Shown here: positions 17,958 to 25,927 of the stretch, in pieces | Position numbering within the stretch: the first letter of the stretch is position 1 | Layout: each line of letters opens with the position of its first letter | From: Phenylobacterium sp. | Lineage (GTDB): Bacteria > Pseudomonadota > Alphaproteobacteria > Caulobacterales > Caulobacteraceae | Assembly (NCBI RefSeq): GCF_030679875.1 | Contig: NZ_JAUXSP010000012.1 | Location: 124,001-188,000 of the forward strand | Length of the DNA stretch: 64,000 nucleotides | Direction: 5' to 3' | Notes under the pieces: model-generated | The model's database searches: none | Seen by the model: the letters and a program-made list of their open reading frames with translations, nothing else | Told to the model about the DNA's origin: nothing | Translations under genes and position numbers: made by a program

Positions 17958-18700
17958 GGGTGGAAGCCCTCGAAGATCAGGTTGTCACAGTGGTCCTTCA
18001 CCGCCGCCCACTGCTCGGGCTGGCGGACGGTCCAGGCCACGACCGGCATGCCCTGCGCCCGGTAGGCGTCGGCCCGGGCGTTGGGCAGCATGTCGAGGCC
18101 GAGGGCCAGGAAATGCGGGCGGGCGATTTCCACCTGCTCGAGGCGGGCATAGGCCTGGCGCTGGTCCTCGCTCAGATGCTTCACGTCCTTGTAGCTGAAG
18201 GAATCCAGGCCCCGCAGGACGCCCGGATAGTGGTCGGCGAACCAGGCGTGGGAATAGGGATTGAAGCCGATGACGCAAAGCGGGCCGGCGTGGTCGATGA
18301 TGATCTCGTGGACCCGGCGCTCCAGCGGGCCAACCTCGCCCCAGGGAGTCTTGAGCTCGATATGCACCATGGCCCGGTGGCCGATCAGGGCCAGGGTCTC
18401 CAGCAGGGTGGGGATGGTCTCGTCCGTGCCCTTGAGGGACATCTGCCCCAGCTCGGCGGCCGTGTGGTCCCGCAACCGCCCCTCGGCGCCGGTCATCCGG
18501 GTCAGGGTGTTGTCGTGGAAGACCATCGCCTCCCCGTCCGCCGACAGGTGGACATCGAGCTCGATCCCGTAGCCGGCCGCGCAGGCGGCCTGAAACGCGC
18601 CCAGGGAATTTTCCGGGGCGCCGTCCGGCGTCCACAGGCCCCGGTGGGCCACCGGCGGGTGGAACAGAAGGTCCCAGGCCTCGCCGAAGCGGTCCCTCAC
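17954..18700 (-). CDS. Glycerophosphodiester phosphodiesterase family protein
   Basis: A 248-aa GDPD-fold enzyme that cleaves glycerophosphodiesters to glycerol 3-phosphate and an alcohol. The active-site pattern is complete: H19-R20-G in VAHRGLW, the PENS motif at 29-32, E47 and D49 in GIELDVH, and H62 in VFHDNTLTRMTG. There is no signal peptide, so it is cytosolic, unlike periplasmic GlpQ. It starts at GTG 18700 overlapping the RidA stop by 4 nt and is itself overlapped by the next gene, indicating one transcript. Confidence 0.93.
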   Translation of the reverse strand: MRDRFGEAWDLLFHPPVAHRGLWTPDGAPENSLGAFQAACAAGYGIELDVHLSADGEAMVFHDNTLTRMTGAEGRLRDHTAAELGQMSLKGTDETIPTLLETLALIGHRAMVHIELKTPWGEVGPLERRVHEIIIDHAGPLCVIGFNPYSHAWFADHYPGVLRGLDSFSYKDVKHLSEDQRQAYARLEQVEIARPHFLALGLDMLPNARADAYRAQGMPVVAWTVRQPEQWAAVKDHCDNLIFEGFHP

Positions 18701-19158
18701 GACAGCTCCACCACGGCGTCGACCTCAACGGCGAAGTTCATCGGCAGGCGGTAGACGCCGACGGCTGAGCGAGCGTGACGGCCGATGTCGCCAAAGGCGT
18801 CGACCATCAGGTCCGAAGCGCCGTTCACCACCTGGGGAATATCGAAGAAGTCGGGGCCCGCCTGGACAAAGCCGCCGAGCTTGACCACCCGGACCACGCG
18901 GCCGAGATCGCCGCCGCAGGCCGCCTTCATCTGCGCGATCAGGTTGATGGCGCACAGGCGGGCGGCGTACCGCGCGGAGTCCAGATCGACATCCTCGCCG
19001 ACGACGCCGGTGACGCCGCCCTGGGCGTCGCGGGACACCTGTCCGGAAATGTGCAGGAACCGGCCAGCCCGGACAAAGGGCACATAGTTGGCGACGGGGG
19101 CGGAGGGCTCGGGCAGGCGGACGCCAAGCGCGGCCAGACGTTCTTCGACGGTGGACAT
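18697..19158 (-). CDS. RidA family protein
   Basis: A 153-aa YjgF/RidA-fold protein; classic members deaminate reactive enamine/imine intermediates from PLP enzymes. The core HISGQVSRDAQGG, a conserved NLIAQMKAA helix and VVRVVKLGGFVQAGPDFFDIPQVVNGASDL are visible, and RSAVGVYRLPMNFAVEVDAVVEL is the C-terminal strand pair. RidA normally has an Arg in the C-terminal RxxV element; here the segment reads ARSAVGVYRLP, so R is present. It is longer than E. coli RidA (128 aa) and matches the YjgF-like subgroup with an N-terminal extension. It is first in its operon, with ATG at 19158. Confidence 0.88.
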   Translation of the reverse strand: MSTVEERLAALGVRLPEPSAPVANYVPFVRAGRFLHISGQVSRDAQGGVTGVVGEDVDLDSARYAARLCAINLIAQMKAACGGDLGRVVRVVKLGGFVQAGPDFFDIPQVVNGASDLMVDAFGDIGRHARSAVGVYRLPMNFAVEVDAVVELS

Positions 19159-19191
19159 GCCCTAGTCTGTAGCGCCCGCATCGCCATGAGA

Positions 19192-19221
19192 AAAGCCCGG
19201 TCCGTCGCCGGACCGGGCTCT
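19192..19221 (-). terminator. Terminator after the phasin gene
   Basis: Read on the minus strand: AGCCCGGTCC, a 6-nt loop, GGACCGGGCT then TTTTC. A perfect 10-bp stem, 37 nt after the phasin stop and before ridA, so it separates the two units. Confidence 0.85.
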
Positions 19222-19258
19222 TGGAAGTTCAGGCGGCGCCCGGAGGCGCCAGCACGCC

Positions 19259-19702
19259 TTAGCGGGCGGCTTGCAGACGCTCGACGGTCGCGGTGACGCG
19301 CTCGTTGATCGGCTTCATGGAGTCCTTCATCGAGGCGGTGAAGAGCTCCGACATGCGGGTCATTTCCGACATGTAGGACTCCATCGCCTTCTTGGTGAAG
19401 GCGGACTGGAGCTCCATGGCTTCCTGCAGGCTCTTGGCCGAGGCCAGGGTCTTGGCGGCGGCCATCTGCTCTTCGACGTTCTTCTTGGCGAAGGCCAGGG
19501 CCTCAGCGCCGACGGCCTCGGCGCCCTTGGCGGCGGCCGTGGCGGAGGCGACGATGGCCTCCAGGTTCTGCTTGGAATAGGTGTTAGTCTCGGCGAGGGC
19601 GGTCATGGACTTCTCCATGGCGTCCTTGAAGGCGTGGTTGCCCGCGAGGGAGAATTGTTCGGCGGCGGTCTTGGCGGTCTTGGCGTTGTCGGCGGCGGCC
19701 AT
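19259..19702 (-). CDS. Phasin family protein
   Basis: A 147-aa all-helical protein of the phasin_2 family, which coats polyhydroxyalkanoate granules. It is Ala/Met/Lys-rich and amphipathic, with the family stretch ETNTYSKQNLEAIVASATAAAKGAEAVGAEALAFAKKNVEEQ and the C-terminal SAFTKKAMESYMSEMTRMSELF. No cysteine or signal peptide is present. It is monocistronic, ended by a terminator at 19192-19221 and preceded by two CTGC/GCAG-type dyads that look like PhaR operators, which supports the phasin call. Confidence 0.92.
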   Translation of the reverse strand: MAAADNAKTAKTAAEQFSLAGNHAFKDAMEKSMTALAETNTYSKQNLEAIVASATAAAKGAEAVGAEALAFAKKNVEEQMAAAKTLASAKSLQEAMELQSAFTKKAMESYMSEMTRMSELFTASMKDSMKPINERVTATVERLQAAR

Positions 19703-19822
19703 GGCTGAACTCCTTCAGAAGTCAGATGCGCGGCAGCGGCCGCGCGGGGGATGTCAGGGTGCGCGGCGGCGGCCACGCGAACGCTCGATCGATACTAAGC
19801 TCTACGCAACCGCAACATCTCA

Positions 19823-19865
19823 TGCTGCACCGCAGCAGTCAACCAAGTTTTTGTGCACCGCACAA
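19823..19865. promoter_or_regulatory. Two PhaR-like operator dyads in the phasin promoter
   Basis: TGCTGC-ACC-GCAGCA (19823-19837) and TTGTGC-ACC-GCACAA (19851-19865), both perfect 6-bp arms around the same ACC spacer, centres 28 bp apart. PhaR from Paracoccus binds CTGC-N3/4-GCAG dyads. A minus-strand TTGACT (19837-19842) lies at the edge of the first dyad, with a weak GATGTT 17 bp further on, so the dyad would fall between -35 and -10. This 320-bp gap (19703-20022) also must hold the dacA-like promoter, which I could not identify. Confidence 0.6.
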
Positions 19866-20022
19866 TGACATGGCGCTCGCCTGATACGCGGGCTCTGCGA
19901 CTTTTTGGGATGCTCAACAGGTGTTTACCCTCGCGCAAGGCGGGACGTGCCATGTTAGCCTTTGATCCTTGGCGCGCACCTCGGGGGGCTCGCCAGAAAC
20001 CCAAAACGTGACGGACGACGCG

Positions 20023-21288
20023 ATGCTTAAACACGCCCGCCGCCAGATTCTCGCCGGCCTCATCGCCGCGGCGACCCTTGTCGGCTTCTCAGCCCCGGCC
20101 GCCCAGGCCCAGATCCCCTATCTGCAATTGCCGGCGCAGCAGCCCAAGTACGCCTCCATCGTGGTGGACGCCGAAACCGGCGAGGTCCTCTATGGCAAGC
20201 GCGCCGACAGCGCCCGCTACCCGGCCTCCATCACCAAGGTGATGACCCTCTATCTGATGTTCGAGCAGCTGGCCGCCGGCGAAATGACCCTGGAAGACCG
20301 CGTGGTCTTCTCGCCGCGGGCCGCCGCCGCGCCGCCAACCAAGCTGTTCGTCAAGGCTGGCGATTCGATCACGGTGGAAGATGCGATGCATGCCCTGGCC
20401 ATCCGCTCGGCCAATGACGTGGCGGTGGCCGTGGCTGAGAAGCTCGGTGGCAGCGAGGCGCGCTTCGCCGCCCTGATGACCTTGCGGGCCCGTGAGCTCG
20501 GCATGGACTCCACCACGTTCGTCAACGCCTCGGGCCTGCCCGACAGCCGGCAACTGTCCAGCGCCCGGGATCTGGCGGTGCTATCGCGGGCGATCATGCG
20601 GGACTTCCCGCAGTACTACACCCTGTTCAGCACGTCGCAGTTCACCTTCCGGGGCACCCTCATTCGCGGGCACAACAGCCTGCTGCGCCGCGAGCTCGGG
20701 GTGGACGGCCTGAAGACGGGCTACACCAACGCCTCGGGCTACAATATCGCCATCTCCGGGGTGAAGAATAACCGGCGCCTGATCGTGGTGGTCCTCGGCG
20801 GCGCCTCGACGGCGGCCCGAGACAATCACGCCCAGGACCTGCTGCTCACCGGGTTCGATGTGGCTGACCGCCGGTCCCGGGGGGAGCGGATCACCGTGGC
20901 CCAGAACCTGTTCGAACCCGAGCCCACCGGCCCGATCATGCGCCCCTCCCGCGAACAGGGTGATGGCGAACAGGACGGCCTGAAGATCGTGCTGGCCACC
21001 GCCCCGCCCCCGCCCGCCCCCAGCCGCGCGGCCGCCCAGGCCCCGCCGGCCGGCAAGTGGCAGGTGCAGGTCGGCGCGTTCAAGTCCAAGTCTCTGGCCG
21101 AGGAGCAGCTGAAGCTGAGCCGGCGGCGGTTCTCCGAGGCTTTTTCTGGCGCCGGGACCCTGGTCACCGACGCGACGGCGGGTTTCTATCGCGCGCGGTT
21201 TTCCGGCCTGACCGAGGCCCGGGCCAAGGCCGCCTGCGAGACCCTGAAAGCCAAGAACCAGGCCTGCATGGTCATCGGACCGGCCTGA
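20023..21288 (+). CDS. D-alanyl-D-alanine carboxypeptidase (S11) with SPOR domain
   Basis: A 421-aa secreted penicillin-binding protein that trims D-Ala from peptidoglycan stem peptides. The signal peptide runs to about residue 29 (LVGFSAPAAQA). The active site is S69-I-T-K72, followed by the RSAND (SxN) motif and the KTG triad in VDGLKTGYTNASGYN. A Pro/Ala linker leads to a C-terminal SPOR domain of about 75 residues (WQVQVGAFKSKSLAEEQL), which binds denuded septal glycan, so septal recruitment is likely. I chose ATG 20023 as it gives a clean signal peptide; GTG 20008 and TTG 19969 are in frame upstream. Confidence 0.93.
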   Translation: MLKHARRQILAGLIAAATLVGFSAPAAQAQIPYLQLPAQQPKYASIVVDAETGEVLYGKRADSARYPASITKVMTLYLMFEQLAAGEMTLEDRVVFSPRAAAAPPTKLFVKAGDSITVEDAMHALAIRSANDVAVAVAEKLGGSEARFAALMTLRARELGMDSTTFVNASGLPDSRQLSSARDLAVLSRAIMRDFPQYYTLFSTSQFTFRGTLIRGHNSLLRRELGVDGLKTGYTNASGYNIAISGVKNNRRLIVVVLGGASTAARDNHAQDLLLTGFDVADRRSRGERITVAQNLFEPEPTGPIMRPSREQGDGEQDGLKIVLATAPPPPAPSRAAAQAPPAGKWQVQVGAFKSKSLAEEQLKLSRRRFSEAFSGAGTLVTDATAGFYRARFSGLTEARAKAACETLKAKNQACMVIGPA

Positions 21289-21311
21289 GGCGGCTCACCC
21301 ACCGAAGCGGG

Positions 21312-21761
21312 CTATGGCCGCAGCAGGCGGTCGCGGGCCGCGTTGATCTGGGCCGCCAGGCCAGCTGAGCCGCCGGCGTCAGGGTGAGTGCGACGCATCA
21401 GGCGCGTATAGGCCGCCTGGATTTCCTCGGGCCCCGCCGCGGCGCCGACCCCCAGAATGTCACGGGCCTCACGCTCGCTCATGCCGGACCTGCCCCCTCG
21501 CGGCGGCTTTCGGTCTGCGCCGAGCCCTGGCCCTGCGCCTGCGCTGCGCGCGCTCATGGCCAGCCATAGTCCCATCACCACCAGGACCGGCGCGAACGCC
21601 CAGCCGCCGCGCACGGCCAGGAAGGCCGCGGCCGCAAACGCCGCCACGCTGGCCAGTCCTGACAGAACCCGCCACTCGCGACGTTGGAACATTGGCCGGC
21701 CTTTGCGGCCCATCCAGACGAACAAGGCCAGGGCCGCGCACCCTAGCGCCAGATAGAGCAT
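21312..21761 (-). CDS. Membrane-anchored J-domain protein
   Basis: A 149-aa protein with three hydrophobic segments (about 2-17, 33-50, 54-70), a Gly/Arg-rich linker and a C-terminal J domain. The HPD motif is H126-P127-D128 in MRRTHPDAGGSAGLAAQINAARDRLL. J domains stimulate DnaK-type chaperones; this one resembles the DjlA/TIM14-like membrane group in layout. It starts 4 nt after the mipZ stop, so it is co-transcribed with mipZ. No specific partner can be read. Confidence 0.88.
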   Translation of the reverse strand: MLYLALGCAALALFVWMGRKGRPMFQRREWRVLSGLASVAAFAAAAFLAVRGGWAFAPVLVVMGLWLAMSARSAGAGPGLGADRKPPRGGRSGMSEREARDILGVGAAAGPEEIQAAYTRLMRRTHPDAGGSAGLAAQINAARDRLLRP

Positions 21762-21765
21762 GGGC

Positions 21766-22590
21766 CTATTCGGCCGCCATCAGGGTCTGACCGGTCACCT
21801 CGCCCAGGCCGAGCGCGCCGATCAGGGCGCGAAGCTCCTGCCGGGCGGCCACGTGCTGCAGCGAGATCGCCACCGGACGGATAGCTGGGGACAGATCGGC
21901 GATGGTCAGGCCGAAGGGATAGAGCTCGCGATAAATGACCCGGTCACGCAGACCCGGCCCGACGCGGAAGCCGACCCGGCGCGACAGAGCCTTGACCCGT
22001 TCGTCCAGGCGGCGGCGGTTGCGGGCCTCGGTCGGCGCCAGGCGATTACGCAGCACCACCCAGTCGATGGAGCGGCCGTCGGCCACGGCGCGGGCCTTGC
22101 GGCTGTCCCAGACGGTGACGGAGTAGAGCCCCGGGCGCTTGAGATCGAGGGAGACGGGATCGACCACGCCCAGCATGTCGAAGTCGACGAAGCTGTCATT
22201 CATCGGGGTGACGATGAGGTCGGCCAGACCGTGGGCGGCCCGCGAGATGGCGGTGTCGCCGCCTGGAGTGTCGATCAGCACGAAGTCCGCCGCCTCATTG
22301 GCGGCCTCGAAGGCCTGATGGAAGGCGGCCAGGGCTTCCCCGTCTGGGGCCACCGCAAGATCGGGGCTCAAGGGGAATTCGAGAGGCATGGGCGCCTCAG
22401 CCTCATTGGCTGCCAGCCAGGCGCTTCGGCTGGCGAAGAAGTGGCCCAGGGACTGCTGGCGAAGATCCAGGTCGAGGACGGCCACCTTGGCGCCGCCATA
22501 CATCAGGGCCACGGCAAGATGCAGGGCGATGGTGGATTTGCCAGCACCACCCTTCTCATTACCGACGACGATCACACGGGGTTGGGACAT
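21766..22590 (-). CDS. mipZ: Division-plane positioning ATPase MipZ
   Basis: A 274-aa ParA/MinD-superfamily ATPase that forms a pole-to-midcell gradient with ParB and blocks FtsZ assembly away from midcell. The deviant Walker A KGGAGKST is at 13-20 and the hydrolysis Asp is D42 in LDLDLRQQSLG. FVLIDTPGGD is the switch II region. MNDSFVDFDMLGVVDPV and the C-terminal GFRVGPGLRDRVIYRELYPFGLT are MipZ-specific and match Caulobacter MipZ closely. A GANTC methylation site lies 16 nt upstream of the start. It heads a two-gene unit with the J-domain protein. Confidence 0.96.
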   Translation of the reverse strand: MSQPRVIVVGNEKGGAGKSTIALHLAVALMYGGAKVAVLDLDLRQQSLGHFFASRSAWLAANEAEAPMPLEFPLSPDLAVAPDGEALAAFHQAFEAANEAADFVLIDTPGGDTAISRAAHGLADLIVTPMNDSFVDFDMLGVVDPVSLDLKRPGLYSVTVWDSRKARAVADGRSIDWVVLRNRLAPTEARNRRRLDERVKALSRRVGFRVGPGLRDRVIYRELYPFGLTIADLSPAIRPVAISLQHVAARQELRALIGALGLGEVTGQTLMAAE

Positions 22591-22605
22591 CAGTCCTGCT
22601 CCATC

Positions 22606-22610
22606 GATTC
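22606..22610. promoter_or_regulatory. GANTC (CcrM) site in the mipZ promoter region
   Basis: GATTC at 22606-22610, 16 bp from the mipZ start codon. mipZ is a reported GcrA/CcrM-controlled gene in Caulobacter. A single 5-bp match could be chance. Confidence 0.4.
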
Positions 22611-22755
22611 GGCCAGGCGGGCCTATAGGTTAACGAGACGCTTATGCCGACCGCCACGTCAACTTGGCAGACCCCTGGCCCTGTGGACGGATGGACGCAC
22701 CCCCCAGGCGTCGGCCATAAGCCGCGGGCTGCTTTTCGAAGTCTGATGAGGCCCC

Positions 22756-23613
22756 ATGTCCGCCGATATCCTGCCCATCGTCCGTACGGTCGCCGATCTG
22801 CGGACCCAGGTTCGCGCCTGGCGCGCCGCAGGGCTCACCGTCGCCATGACGCCCACCATGGGCGCCCTGCACGAGGGGCACTTGTCGCTGGTGCGGCTGG
22901 CCCGGACCCGGGCGCAGCGGGTGGTGGCGAGCATCTTCGTCAACCCGGCCCAGTTCGGGCCCCATGAGGATTTCGACCGCTACCCCCGCAATGAGTCGGG
23001 TGACTCAGCCCTGCTGGCCAGCGCCGGCTGCGACCTGCTCTACGCGCCGGACGTCAGCCAGATCTATCCGCAAGGCTACGCCACCAAGGTCAGTGTCTCC
23101 GGGGTCAGCGAGCCCCTGGACGGGGCCGCCCGGCCCGGCCATTTCGACGGGGTGGCGACCGTAGTGGCCAAGCTGCTCAACCAGGCCCAGCCCGATGTGG
23201 CTGTGTTTGGCGAGAAGGACTTCCAGCAGCTGCAGCTGATCCGCAGGCTGGCGATCGACCTCGACCTGCCGGTGGAGATCGTCGGCGCGCCCATCGCCCG
23301 CGATGCAGATGGCCTGGCCCTGTCCTCACGCAACGCCTATCTCAGCGCCGAGGAGCGCGCCGTCGCCGGGATGATGAACACGGTGCTGGCCGACGCCGCG
23401 ACCCGGCTGAAGGCCGGTGATTCGGTGGAAAAGGTCGAGGCCACCGGGCGCGCGGCGCTGGAGCGGCACGGCTTTCAACGGGTGGACTATTTCGAGGTCC
23501 GCCAGGTCGGAGACCTCAGCCCCGCCGGTCCGCCGCCCTATGAGGGGGTGGTGCGCATCTTCGCCGCCGCCCACCTGGGCCAGACACGGCTGATCGACAA
23601 TAGGGCCGTCTGA
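22756..23613 (+). CDS. panC: Pantothenate synthetase
   Basis: A 285-aa enzyme joining pantoate and beta-alanine with ATP, the last step to vitamin B5. The nucleotidyltransferase motif PTMGALHEGHLSLV begins at 33, VNPAQFGPHEDFDRYPR follows, and the ATP-binding FGEKDFQQLQLIRR and the KMSKS-equivalent SSRNAYLS are intact. Length is typical. It is divergent from mipZ and convergent with the DUF1489 gene; panB and panD are not in this window. Confidence 0.96.
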   Translation: MSADILPIVRTVADLRTQVRAWRAAGLTVAMTPTMGALHEGHLSLVRLARTRAQRVVASIFVNPAQFGPHEDFDRYPRNESGDSALLASAGCDLLYAPDVSQIYPQGYATKVSVSGVSEPLDGAARPGHFDGVATVVAKLLNQAQPDVAVFGEKDFQQLQLIRRLAIDLDLPVEIVGAPIARDADGLALSSRNAYLSAEERAVAGMMNTVLADAATRLKAGDSVEKVEATGRAALERHGFQRVDYFEVRQVGDLSPAGPPPYEGVVRIFAAAHLGQTRLIDNRAV

Positions 23614-23617
23614 GCCC

Positions 23618-24028
23618 CTACCAGAGGCCAGCCTCGCGGAGTTGGCGGGCCAGTTCCGGCGGCGTCTCCTGGCCGCTGTCGCCGCCCAGGTCCGGTGGGG
23701 CGTCCTTGATGTCGAGATAGCGCCAGCCCTGGAAAGGCCGACGCGGGGTCGGCGCGACCCGCACCAGGGTCTCGTCCAGCACCATCTCGCAGCGGGCGTC
23801 CTGCCCCTCGCCCACCGTGGTCACATCCAGGATCAGCTGCCGGGTCAGGATCGCGCCCTTGTAGACCCGGTAGAGGGAGCCGCCATCGGTGAGCTCAGCC
23901 GCCCGCTTTGGCGTCTGGCGGGTGCGCAGGATCCAGGGCTGGCCGGCGGTCCCCTGGGAGGCGCGCCAGTCCAGCAGATCCTCCACGGTGTCGCAGCCGA
24001 CGACGAGCTTGATCAGATGCACGGTCAT
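23618..24028 (-). CDS. DUF1489 family protein
   Basis: A 136-aa protein of the alphaproteobacterial DUF1489 family, recognised from the N-terminal VHLIKLVVGCDTVEDLLDWRAS, the central TRQTPKRAAELTDGGSLYRVYKGAILTRQLIL and PFQGWRYLDIKDAPPD near the C terminus. No enzymatic motif or signal peptide is visible and the function is unknown. It lies 9 nt after liuD, so it is probably transcribed with the leucine-catabolic genes, although it is also found elsewhere without them. Confidence 0.85.
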   Translation of the reverse strand: MTVHLIKLVVGCDTVEDLLDWRASQGTAGQPWILRTRQTPKRAAELTDGGSLYRVYKGAILTRQLILDVTTVGEGQDARCEMVLDETLVRVAPTPRRPFQGWRYLDIKDAPPDLGGDSGQETPPELARQLREAGLW

Positions 24029-24037
24029 GGCCGGTGT

Positions 24038-25927
24038 CTAGGCCGACGGGGTCAGCCGCGCCAGCACCACGCCCTCGCTGACCTGATCGCCGGCGGAGAC
24101 CGAGAGCGCCTCGACCACGCCGTCAAAGGCCGCGGTCAGGGCGTGCTCCATCTTCATGGCTTCCAGGGTGACCAGGGTCTGGCCACGAACCACCGCGTCC
24201 CCCTGGGCCACCGCCACGGCCACCACCTTGCCCGGCATGGGGGCGATGACGACGCCGTCGCCCGCGGGCCCCTCGCCCGCCACGGCGGCGGGCGCTACGC
24301 CCGAGAAGGCGTAGGCCTCGCCGGCCTCGAACACGATGATGGCGCCAGAGGCGTCCAGCAGGACGTCAGCGGACAGAGGCCCCGCCGCCAGGGGCGCCGC
24401 AATGGGCGCGCCGTCGCGGTAGAGCCGCAGGGTCGCCGCAGGCGCAGCGTTCAGGCGAAAGCCCGTCAGCGCCTTCCAGGGGCCGCCGGGTTCGACCGAC
24501 GAGGCTTGGGCCTGAGACAACAGGCCCTGGGCGGCCGCTGACAGGACGGCGGGGCTGGGGTCGGGCGCCTGGGCCAAGGCCTCCTGGCGGGCGGGGATAA
24601 AGCCGGTGTCCACCTCGCCGCGCAGAAAGTCAGGCTCACCGAGGCAGCGGGCGAGGAAGCCGGCATTGGTCCGAACCGGCCAGACCTGAACCTCGCCACA
24701 GGCCTTTCCCAGACGCCGCGCGGCGGCCTCGCGGGTCGGGCCATGGGCGATCAGCTTGGCGATCATCGGATCATAATGCGGGCTGACCGTGCCGCCGGCC
24801 TCGACGCCGGTGTCCACCCGGACGGTGTCTGGCAGCACGAAATGCTCCAGATCGCCGATCGACGGCAGGAAGCCCGCAGCGGGGTTCTCGGCATAGAGCC
24901 TGGCCTCCATGGCCCAGCCGCTCAGGGTGATCTGGTCCTGGCGCAAGGGAAGAGGCTCGCCAGCCGCCACGCGGAGCTGCCATTCCACCAGGTCCTGGCC
25001 GGTGACGGCCTCAGTGACAGGGTGTTCCACCTGCAGCCGGGTGTTCATCTCCATGAACCAGATGCGGTCGGCGCGCAGGCCCTCGCTGGCGTCGGCGATG
25101 AACTCCACGGTGCCGGCGCCCACATAGTCCACGGCCTGGGCGGCGCGGACGGCGGCGGCGCAGACGGCCTCGCGGACCTCAGGGCTCATGCCCGGGGCCG
25201 GCGCCTCTTCGATCACCTTCTGGTGGCGCCGTTGCAGGGAGCAGTCGCGTTCGAACAGGTGGACCACCTGACCGTGGGCGTCGCCGAACACCTGCACCTC
25301 GATGTGGCGGGGCCGGGTGACATAGGTCTCCAGCAGCACCCGGTCATCGCCGAAGGCGGCCGCTGCTTCGCGCTTGGCTGAACCCAGGGCCTCGGCGAAG
25401 TCCGACGCGCGCTCGACCTTGCGCATCCCCTTGCCGCCGCCACCGGCCACGGCCTTGATCAGCACGGGATAGCCGATCGCCGCGGCCTCACGGGCCAGGT
25501 GGGCGGGGTCCTGGTTCTCGCCGTGATAGCCCGGGGTCACCGGCACGCCCGCCGCGGTCATCAGGGCCTTGGCCGCGTCCTTCAGCCCCATGGCGCGAAT
25601 GGCCGCAGGCGGCGGGCCGACCCAGGTCAGGCCCGCAGCCACCACCGCCTCGGCGAAGTCGGCGTTTTCCGAGAGAAAGCCGTAGCCGGGATGGATCGCG
25701 TCGGCGCCGCTCGCGCGGGCGGCCTCCAGCACGGCCTCGACCTTCAGATAGCTGTCCCGCGCCGGCGCCGGGCCCAGGCGCACGGCCTGGTCGGCTTCCA
25801 GGACATGCAGGGCCCCGTCGTCGGCGTCGGAATAGACCGCGACGGTCGCAAGGCCCATCTGGCGGGCGGTGCGAAAGATGCGTCTGGCGATCTCGCCGCG
25901 ATTGGCGACCAGCAGGGTCGTGATCAT
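24038..25927 (-). CDS. liuD: 3-methylcrotonyl-CoA carboxylase, biotin-carrying alpha subunit
   Basis: A 629-aa subunit with biotin carboxylase and biotin carboxyl carrier domains. It carboxylates biotin with ATP and bicarbonate for LiuB to pass to 3-methylcrotonyl-CoA in leucine breakdown. Visible motifs are LLVANRGEIARRIFRTA, the ATP-grasp loop KAVAGGGGKGMR, FLEMNTRLQVEHPVTE and the biotin site EAMKM with K592. The region between carries the MCC-type BT linker. Substrate is assigned from the neighbours liuB and liuC, whose stop overlaps its start by 4 nt (ATGA). Confidence 0.94.
   Translation of the reverse strand: MITTLLVANRGEIARRIFRTARQMGLATVAVYSDADDGALHVLEADQAVRLGPAPARDSYLKVEAVLEAARASGADAIHPGYGFLSENADFAEAVVAAGLTWVGPPPAAIRAMGLKDAAKALMTAAGVPVTPGYHGENQDPAHLAREAAAIGYPVLIKAVAGGGGKGMRKVERASDFAEALGSAKREAAAAFGDDRVLLETYVTRPRHIEVQVFGDAHGQVVHLFERDCSLQRRHQKVIEEAPAPGMSPEVREAVCAAAVRAAQAVDYVGAGTVEFIADASEGLRADRIWFMEMNTRLQVEHPVTEAVTGQDLVEWQLRVAAGEPLPLRQDQITLSGWAMEARLYAENPAAGFLPSIGDLEHFVLPDTVRVDTGVEAGGTVSPHYDPMIAKLIAHGPTREAAARRLGKACGEVQVWPVRTNAGFLARCLGEPDFLRGEVDTGFIPARQEALAQAPDPSPAVLSAAAQGLLSQAQASSVEPGGPWKALTGFRLNAAPAATLRLYRDGAPIAAPLAAGPLSADVLLDASGAIIVFEAGEAYAFSGVAPAAVAGEGPAGDGVVIAPMPGKVVAVAVAQGDAVVRGQTLVTLEAMKMEHALTAAFDGVVEALSVSAGDQVSEGVVLARLTPSA

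Noticed and set aside
22624..22643. TTAA-N8-TTAT near mipZ as a CtrA box
   Set aside because: Spacing is eight, not seven, and the second half has a mismatch.
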